Assembly: GCA_934667295.1 (NCBI GenBank) | Contig: CAKULR010000060.1 | Coordinates: 1 to 9,150 of the forward strand | Source: an uncultured Kiritimatiellota bacterium | GTDB taxonomy: Bacteria > Verrucomicrobiota > Kiritimatiellia > RFP12 > UBA1067 | Length of the DNA stretch: 9,150 nt | Direction: 5' to 3' | In this document: piece by piece, positions 4,643 to 9,150 of the stretch | How positions within the stretch are numbered: the stretch's first letter is position 1 | How the letters are laid out: every line of letters starts with the position of its first letter | Program-made: the position numbers and the translations under genes | Notes under the pieces: generated by a model | Databases searched by the model: none | What the model saw: the letters and a program-made list of their open reading frames with translations, nothing else | Told to the model about the DNA's origin: nothing

Positions 4643-6270
4643 TACAGGAGCCGGCTGACCAACCACATCGAGGCGAAGATCGCGAGGGAGAAGAGGAACG
4701 TGTAGAGAACGCCCTTCCCGGCATCGCGTCCGTCCGCGCGCACAAGCGCCCGGAAGCGCGCCAACACCTCCGGCGGCTCGGGCTTCGTCACGAGCGTCGC
4801 CGCAAGCCACGCCACCGTCGTCACGCCCGCGCCCATGAGGAGCTTCTTCCACGCGGCGATCTCCGGCACGCCGCACAGCGGCAGCACGAGGTCCAGGACG
4901 ACGGCGGCCAGCAACGCGGCGACGATGCCGACGATCTCGCTCCAGGCGTTGATGCGCATCCAGAACCAGCGCAGGAGGAAGATCGGACCCGATCCCGCGC
5001 CGATGAGCAGCATGAGGTCGAACGCCGTCTTCGCGCTCTTCAGGAGCGGCGCGAGGAGACAGGCGCAGACCATGAAGACGACCATCGCCGCGCGCGTCGC
5101 CCAGATGAGCTCGCGGTCTCCGGCGTGCGGGCGCACGAAGCGGCGGTAGAAGTCGTTGACGACGTAGGACGCCCCCATCGACAGGTGCGCGGCGACCGTC
5201 GAGAAGAGCGCGGCCATCATCGAGGCGGCGACGACGCCGAACCAGCCGTGCGGCACCTTCGTGAGCATCGCCGAGTAGGCCATGTCGCCGCCGACGAGCT
5301 TCGGATCGACGGACGGAAACGCCTTCTGGATGTCCGACAGTTCCGGAAAGACGATCAGCGAGCAGAAGCCCACGATGTACCAGGGCCACGGACGGATCGC
5401 ATAGTGGATGAAATTGAAGAAGAGCGTACCGCCCATGGCATGGTCCTCGCTCTTCGCGGACATGATGCGCTGGACGATGTAGCCGCCGCCGCCCGGCTCG
5501 GACCCCTGCTTCCAGACCGCCCACCACTGCACGGCAAGCGGAATGACGAGAAGCGAGAAGACGGCGTCCGCATCCGAGAAGTCCGGGAAGATCGAGAGCT
5601 TTCCCGCAAGCGCCGGATGCGCCGCCAGTCCGGCAAGGCCGCCGACCTCCGGCAGGTCAAGCGCAAAGAACATCGCGGCGAACGCGCCGACCATGATGAC
5701 GAGGAAGAGGAAGAAGTCCGTGTAGACCGCCCCGCGCAGACCCGCAATCGCCACGTAGACGATCGAGAACACGCCCGTGAAGACGAGGACCGTCGTCGAC
5801 GAGCATCCAAAGAGGATCACGCCGATCTTGAGTCCGCCCAGGACAACCGCACCCATCATGAGCAGGTTGAGGATGACACCGAGATAGACGCCGCGCAGGG
5901 CGCGCAGGAACGCCGCCGGCTTCCCCGAATAGCGCAGCTCGTAGAACTCGACGTCCGTCGTCACGCCCGTGCGCACCCACAGCTTCGAGTAGATGAAGAC
6001 CGTGAACACGCTCGTGATTAGGAACGCCCACCACACCCAGTTCCCGGCAAGACCGTCCTTGCGGATGATCTCCGTGAAGAGGTTCGCCGAGTCCGTCGAG
6101 GTACAGGCGGCCGTCATCGAGAAGCCAAGGAGCCACCAGGGCATCGAACGCCCCGCCAGATGGAAATCCTTCGACGTGCCGCGATTCATCCGCGCGGCCA
6201 CGAGGGGGATCGCGACGAGAATCGCGAAGAACCCCGCGACCATCCACCAGTCCAACGCCTGCATCAGCAT
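4639..6270 (-). CDS. Sodium/solute symporter (SSS family)
   Basis: A multi-pass inner-membrane transporter of 543 residues, within the normal range of the sodium:solute symporter family, with about 13-14 hydrophobic segments. The signature DFHLAGRSMPWW (35-46) leads into the broken first core helix FSMTAACTSTDSA (50-62). The later FSTVAAHLSMGASYVVNDFY (356-375) matches the eighth core helix, where Ser357 and Thr358 are candidates for the conserved Na2 sodium site. It probably takes up an organic solute driven by Na+; the substrate is not readable. The ATG at 6270 is chosen because GGGACGG sits six bases upstream. A GTG at 6303 is open but its GGAGG is only one base away, and the ATG at 6264 (sharing one base with the upstream stop) is another possibility. 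The start overlaps the end of the DUF1116 gene, implying translational coupling. The TAA stop is part of a TTAA repeat. Confidence 0.93.
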   Translation of the reverse strand: MLMQALDWWMVAGFFAILVAIPLVAARMNRGTSKDFHLAGRSMPWWLLGFSMTAACTSTDSANLFTEIIRKDGLAGNWVWWAFLITSVFTVFIYSKLWVRTGVTTDVEFYELRYSGKPAAFLRALRGVYLGVILNLLMMGAVVLGGLKIGVILFGCSSTTVLVFTGVFSIVYVAIAGLRGAVYTDFFLFLVIMVGAFAAMFFALDLPEVGGLAGLAAHPALAGKLSIFPDFSDADAVFSLLVIPLAVQWWAVWKQGSEPGGGGYIVQRIMSAKSEDHAMGGTLFFNFIHYAIRPWPWYIVGFCSLIVFPELSDIQKAFPSVDPKLVGGDMAYSAMLTKVPHGWFGVVAASMMAALFSTVAAHLSMGASYVVNDFYRRFVRPHAGDRELIWATRAAMVVFMVCACLLAPLLKSAKTAFDLMLLIGAGSGPIFLLRWFWMRINAWSEIVGIVAALLAAVVLDLVLPLCGVPEIAAWKKLLMGAGVTTVAWLAATLVTKPEPPEVLARFRALVRADGRDAGKGVLYTFLFSLAIFASMWLVSRLLY

Positions 6271-7310
6271 GCCGCACCGTCCCTTCCCGCCTGTCCGAAA
6301 CACGCCTCCGGCATGCGGGTCGAACCCGCGCCCATCCAGCCGCCGTTCACGTCGATCATCCCGCCGTTGATGACGGGCCCCGAGCCGGAGACCGCCGCTG
6401 CGGGGTTAATTGGGCGAATCGATCCGCCCCAGCCGCGACACTCCACGATCGAGCTGTCGCCGATCCACGGCAGCTGGTTTTCGCGCCGTGCGCCCGGCAC
6501 GAGATACGGCCCCTCGATCATCGGCGACGGTGCCGTGTGCCATGTACCGTCGATCTTGACGCCGTAGTCGACGCCGTTGCCGCCGGCGGCGGACATGAGG
6601 CCGCGTTCGCCGCGCCTCTCCAGTCCGAGCAGGAGCGCCCGGCTTGCAACCTGTCCGAAATTGTGCGTGAAGCGGTCCGCCGTCGCGAAGTACGTCAGCA
6701 GATCCGCCGCATTCGGACACTTGAGCTCGAGCGGAATGACCGCGCGCGTGAAGAGCGCGTCGATTGCCTTTTGCGACGAATGCAGTTCGTCGCCCATGCG
6801 GATTGCCTCCGCGAAGAGTTCCTTCATCGAAAAGCCCCCTTCGTCCCGCAGGACGGACGCGAGCGGCGGAAAGAGCGCGTCCCGCATCCAGGCGAGGTTC
6901 GCCGCAATCTCCGGCGTGTAGACGCCCCCGCCGCAGAAGCCGCCGCCGAAACGCCCTTCGGACGGGAACACGCCCGCAACGCCGCCCGACTCGCGATCTT
7001 CGACGATCAGAAGCGGAATCGACGGTGTGACGATTCCCGTGCCCGAGCCGTTCGTCGCGTAGTCGCACGCCGCCTCGCACCGTACCTCTCCGGCCTCCAG
7101 CAGACGCACCGCCTCGTCCTCTGTCTTCGCCCACTTCTCCAACAGACAGGCGTTGACCATCCCACGGCGATGGAGCGGACACATCCGCCCGAATTCAATT
7201 GGCGGCCCCGCATGGAGAACCATTCTCTCGGCAAGCCCCAGAAAGTCGCCCGCCGTCCGCACGTCCACCCACCAGGGATCGCCCCTGAACCGCAGCTCTT
7301 CAGGCTTCAT
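6264..7310 (-). CDS. DUF1116 (AllG/YlbE-like) protein, shortened
   Basis: A 348-residue soluble protein resembling the DUF1116 family, which includes AllG (YlbE), a subunit linked with FdrA and AllH to oxamate carbamoyltransferase activity in allantoin breakdown. Recognisable blocks are VLHAGPPIEF (31-40), NACLLEKWAKTEDEA (53-67), a PSIPLLIVED block (96-105), a WMRDALFPPL block (141-150), AIRMGDELHSSQ (169-180) and the C-terminal VINGGMIDVNGG-WMGAGSTRMPEACF (313-338). Family members are usually about 420-480 residues; compared from memory with E. coli YlbE, some 50-60 residues appear to be missing between GDSSIVE (about 290) and VINGG (313). FdrA and AllH are not in the window, so a carbamoyltransferase role is unproven. 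The ATG has a strong GGAGGAG site and overlaps the upstream gene's last 11 bases. Confidence 0.8.
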   Translation of the reverse strand: MKPEELRFRGDPWWVDVRTAGDFLGLAERMVLHAGPPIEFGRMCPLHRRGMVNACLLEKWAKTEDEAVRLLEAGEVRCEAACDYATNGSGTGIVTPSIPLLIVEDRESGGVAGVFPSEGRFGGGFCGGGVYTPEIAANLAWMRDALFPPLASVLRDEGGFSMKELFAEAIRMGDELHSSQKAIDALFTRAVIPLELKCPNAADLLTYFATADRFTHNFGQVASRALLLGLERRGERGLMSAAGGNGVDYGVKIDGTWHTAPSPMIEGPYLVPGARRENQLPWIGDSSIVECRGWGGSIRPINPAAAVSGSGPVINGGMIDVNGGWMGAGSTRMPEACFGQAGRDGAAC

Positions 7311-8205
7311 CGCCGTCTCCTCCTTCGATTTCCTTCAGATGTTCCGACACCGTGTGGAGCGCAAGGAACAACGCCTCCGGCATGCCGCAGCCGACTGCGT
7401 CGATCAACTTGCGCGCAAGCGTGACGGGCTCGGCCTCGACCGGCACGCCGTCCGCCACATACGCGCGAATCTTCTCGCCGTAAAGCCGGACGCGCGCCGC
7501 CGAGTAGGCCAGCACATCCGCGACGGCTTTCTCGCCCCGGATCACGTCGCCGATGCCGTCGTAGGCGTGTCCGCACACGATGTTCGAAAGGTTCGCCGCC
7601 GCCAGCTTCGCAAGCGTCGCACGATAGGCGGGAAGCGAACGGTAGAAGCCGATGCCCTGCGTCGGCGTGCCGTTTCCCTGGAGCGAATCGCCCGTGAAGG
7701 CGGTGTTCGTCTGCGTGTCAATCCACGTGAGGCAGTCATCGTCGTGCCCCGGTGTCGCGAACGCGCGGAAACGCCCCGCGAGAAGTTCGCCTTCCGCGAG
7801 CAGGCGATCCGGTTCGACGCCTTTCAGGTAGATCTGCGGCGGCGGCGAGTTGTGCGGGAAGCGCGTCCGCACGCGAATCGCGACCTTCACGGGATCGCGC
7901 AGGGCGTCCGCCGCCGAGGCGAGCGTCGCGGTCTTGAGTCCGTCGCGCGTCACGAGCGCGTGATGGCCGCCGATGTGGTCGCCATGGACGTGCGTGTTGA
8001 GGAGCCAGGAAATGTCGGACGGCTGGAGCCCGAGATCGGCGAGCGCGGGCAGAAGGTACTTCTCGGGTTCGAGGTGTGACGAGTCGATCAGCACGTTCAC
8101 ATCGCCGCGCACAAGCACAATCCCTGTCCAAACTGGCCCAAACGGAACCTTCAGAAGATACGTGTCTTCCAAAACCTCTTCGAACTGTGGCATTCTATCT
8201 TTCAT
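7300..8205 (-). CDS. Metallo-beta-lactamase-fold hydrolase
   Basis: A 301-residue cytoplasmic metallo-hydrolase. The zinc motif THVHGDHIGGH gives His72, His74, Asp76 and His77; His154 (TPGHDDD), Asp173 (FTGDS) and His213 (CGHAYD) complete a two-metal site typical of glyoxalase II-like and related enzymes. The N-terminal LIDSS segment is also typical. There is no signal peptide and no lactonase- or RNA-processing-specific extension that I recognise, so the substrate (thioester, lactone or other ester) is open. The ATG at 8205 lies 18 bp after the flavoprotein stop. Its Shine-Dalgarno is weak (GGGAA), and the in-frame ATG at 8193 is an alternative start. The gene overlaps the DUF1116 gene by 11 bp, which ties its role to that operon. 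Confidence 0.9.
   Translation of the reverse strand: MKDRMPQFEEVLEDTYLLKVPFGPVWTGIVLVRGDVNVLIDSSHLEPEKYLLPALADLGLQPSDISWLLNTHVHGDHIGGHHALVTRDGLKTATLASAADALRDPVKVAIRVRTRFPHNSPPPQIYLKGVEPDRLLAEGELLAGRFRAFATPGHDDDCLTWIDTQTNTAFTGDSLQGNGTPTQGIGFYRSLPAYRATLAKLAAANLSNIVCGHAYDGIGDVIRGEKAVADVLAYSAARVRLYGEKIRAYVADGVPVEAEPVTLARKLIDAVGCGMPEALFLALHTVSEHLKEIEGGDGDEA
7311..7326 (-). promoter_or_regulatory. Ribosome binding site of the DUF1116 gene inside the hydrolase gene
   Basis: The minus strand reads AGGAGGAGACGGCG then ATG. The site lies wholly within the last codons of the metallo-beta-lactamase-fold gene, so the two genes should be translationally linked. Confidence 0.65.
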
Positions 8206-8223
8206 GTTCGTTCCCGGAGGTCT

Positions 8224-9150
8224 TCATGAATGGAGAAAGGCGACGGCGCTTTCGCCCGCGATCTTTCCGAATACGAGGGCGGTCGTTCCGCCGTTACCAC
8301 CGAGGCGGTTGAGGCCGTGGACACCCGCCGTCACCTCGCCGCACGCGAAGAGCCCCGGCACGGGACGGCCCTCCGCGCCCAGCGCGCGGCACTGCGTGTC
8401 GATGACGATGCCGCCAAGCGAACTGTGCGGCGCGGGCGCAACGCGGATCCGGCGTTCGGACACGTCCATCCGACAGGCGCGCAAAACATTCTCGGGGACG
8501 TCCGTAAGGTCGTACCAGACGCCCTCCGCGTCCGTACGCGCCATCTCCGCCCGAATCGCCCGCGAGAGTGCGTCCTTGTTGAGCCGCGCATCGGGAAGGA
8601 ACGACGTCCCCGCGTCGTTTTCAAGCCGCGCCCCTTCGTAGAGCAGCGTCGTGAGGACGGGAATTCCGCGACGCATCCCCTCCGTCCGCACGGTCGGCTC
8701 GCATTGGACGTGCGCCTCGTCGACGTCGCGCACGGCCGCACCGAACGCCGTCGCGAACACAAGGCCGTCCCCCTTCAGATACGCGGGATTCGTCGAAAAG
8801 GCATACTTCCCGCACCAGCCTCCCGTCGCGAGGACAATCGCCAGACGCGGATTCGCCGCCCGTGCGGCACGGAGGTCGTCCACCGTCAGCGTGCGTTGCT
8901 CGACGGCGACACGTCCCCGGCACCGCGCCTGGATCTGCGCGAGGATGACTGCGCCGACGGCGTGGCCGATCGTCACGCAGCGCGGCACGGACGAACCGAG
9001 CGGGCGGATCGTCCGATAGATCCCCGCCGCGTCGCGGTCGAAGGCGTATTCCGCCTTGAGCGCCAACGAACCGCGACACAGCGCCTCGACGAGCGCGCGG
9101 TCGTTCGCGCCGTGTCCGCTCGTCCACGTGTCCATCACGTACCGTTCGAC
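8224..9150 (-). CDS. FAD-dependent fumarate reductase-like flavoprotein (3' part)
   Basis: The frame is open to the right edge of the window, so about 308 C-terminal residues are seen and the N-terminal FAD-binding segment is cut off. The family is FAD_binding_2 (fumarate reductase/flavocytochrome c/urocanate reductase-like). IVLATGGWCGKYAFSTNP and KGDGLVFATAFGAAV match the middle of the family. The end, APAPHSSLGGIVID, LFACGEVTAGVHGLNRLGGN and ALVFGKIAGESA, is the classical C-terminal FAD contact, and the protein stops there as in soluble fumarate reductases rather than L-aspartate oxidase. His of PHSSLGG and Arg of LNRLGG are retained, but the usual QxHPT motif is QCEPT, so fumarate itself may not be the substrate. 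The role is probably reduction of an unsaturated acid, or an oxidation. It is the first of the four linked genes visible. Confidence 0.85.
   Translation of the reverse strand, partial: VERYVMDTWTSGHGANDRALVEALCRGSLALKAEYAFDRDAAGIYRTIRPLGSSVPRCVTIGHAVGAVILAQIQARCRGRVAVEQRTLTVDDLRAARAANPRLAIVLATGGWCGKYAFSTNPAYLKGDGLVFATAFGAAVRDVDEAHVQCEPTVRTEGMRRGIPVLTTLLYEGARLENDAGTSFLPDARLNKDALSRAIRAEMARTDAEGVWYDLTDVPENVLRACRMDVSERRIRVAPAPHSSLGGIVIDTQCRALGAEGRPVPGLFACGEVTAGVHGLNRLGGNGGTTALVFGKIAGESAVAFLHS

Noticed and set aside
4610..5527. Minus-strand frame running into the repeat array
   Set aside because: It is an alternative frame of the symporter gene; its C-terminus is simply the translated repeat (RRFAALSG), also seen in other shadow frames.
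4639..6303. Symporter start at the GTG at 6303
   Set aside because: The GGAGG is only one base from this GTG and it would deepen the overlap with the upstream gene; the ATG at 6270 has a better-spaced site.
8224..9150. L-aspartate oxidase (NadB)
   Set aside because: The protein ends at the AGESA motif without the extra C-terminal helical domain of NadB, and the QxHPT motif is changed.

Overview
The window is a high-GC bacterial stretch with every supported gene on the minus strand: a tRNA-Leu gene, six complete protein genes and one partial gene running off the right edge. Gene content (acid-sugar dehydratases, a secreted esterase, a sodium/solute symporter), some starts with clear AGGAG sites and others with none, and AT-rich TTAA palindromes in the gaps suggest an anaerobic polysaccharide degrader, perhaps from the Verrucomicrobiota/Kiritimatiellota/Lentisphaerota group. 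That placement is inference; no phylogenetic marker is present.

In transcription order (right to left), the first block is a tightly packed operon: a flavoprotein reductase-like gene (8224-9150, partial), a metallo-beta-lactamase-fold hydrolase (7300-8205), a DUF1116/AllG-like protein (6264-7310) and an SSS-family symporter (4639-6270). Gaps are 18 bp or less and two junctions overlap, so these four are probably co-expressed. They look like an uptake-and-breakdown module for an unidentified small molecule.

The second block is looser: a short UxuA-like mannonate dehydratase (3365-4357), an exported protein with two complete tandem alpha/beta-hydrolase (carbohydrate esterase-like) domains (1480-3225), an enolase-superfamily acid-sugar dehydratase (227-1393), then tRNA-Leu(UAA) (117-204). 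The esterase could de-esterify a uronate-bearing polysaccharide outside the cytoplasm, and the two dehydratases could feed the released acid sugars to 2-keto-3-deoxy acids. This pathway is inferred from family membership and neighbourhood.

The most unusual feature is non-coding. The three gaps around genes 2-4 (the only ones over 80 bp between genes) are occupied by a modular repeat family. It is built from a 21-bp palindromic module (core GCCGCGAAGCGGC) and an 8-bp module (TTAACCAC), each beginning with TTAA. Around 4376-4642 these tile without extra bases and in opposite orientations flank an 87-bp unique segment. Stems are kept by paired changes and the hairpin loops follow GNA. The dehydratase at 3365-4357 also has an extended -10 box so close to its ATG that its mRNA is predicted to be leaderless; the same 10-mer precedes tRNA-Leu. 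No stretch over 300 bp lacks a gene; the longest gap (4358-4638) holds the repeats and a promoter.
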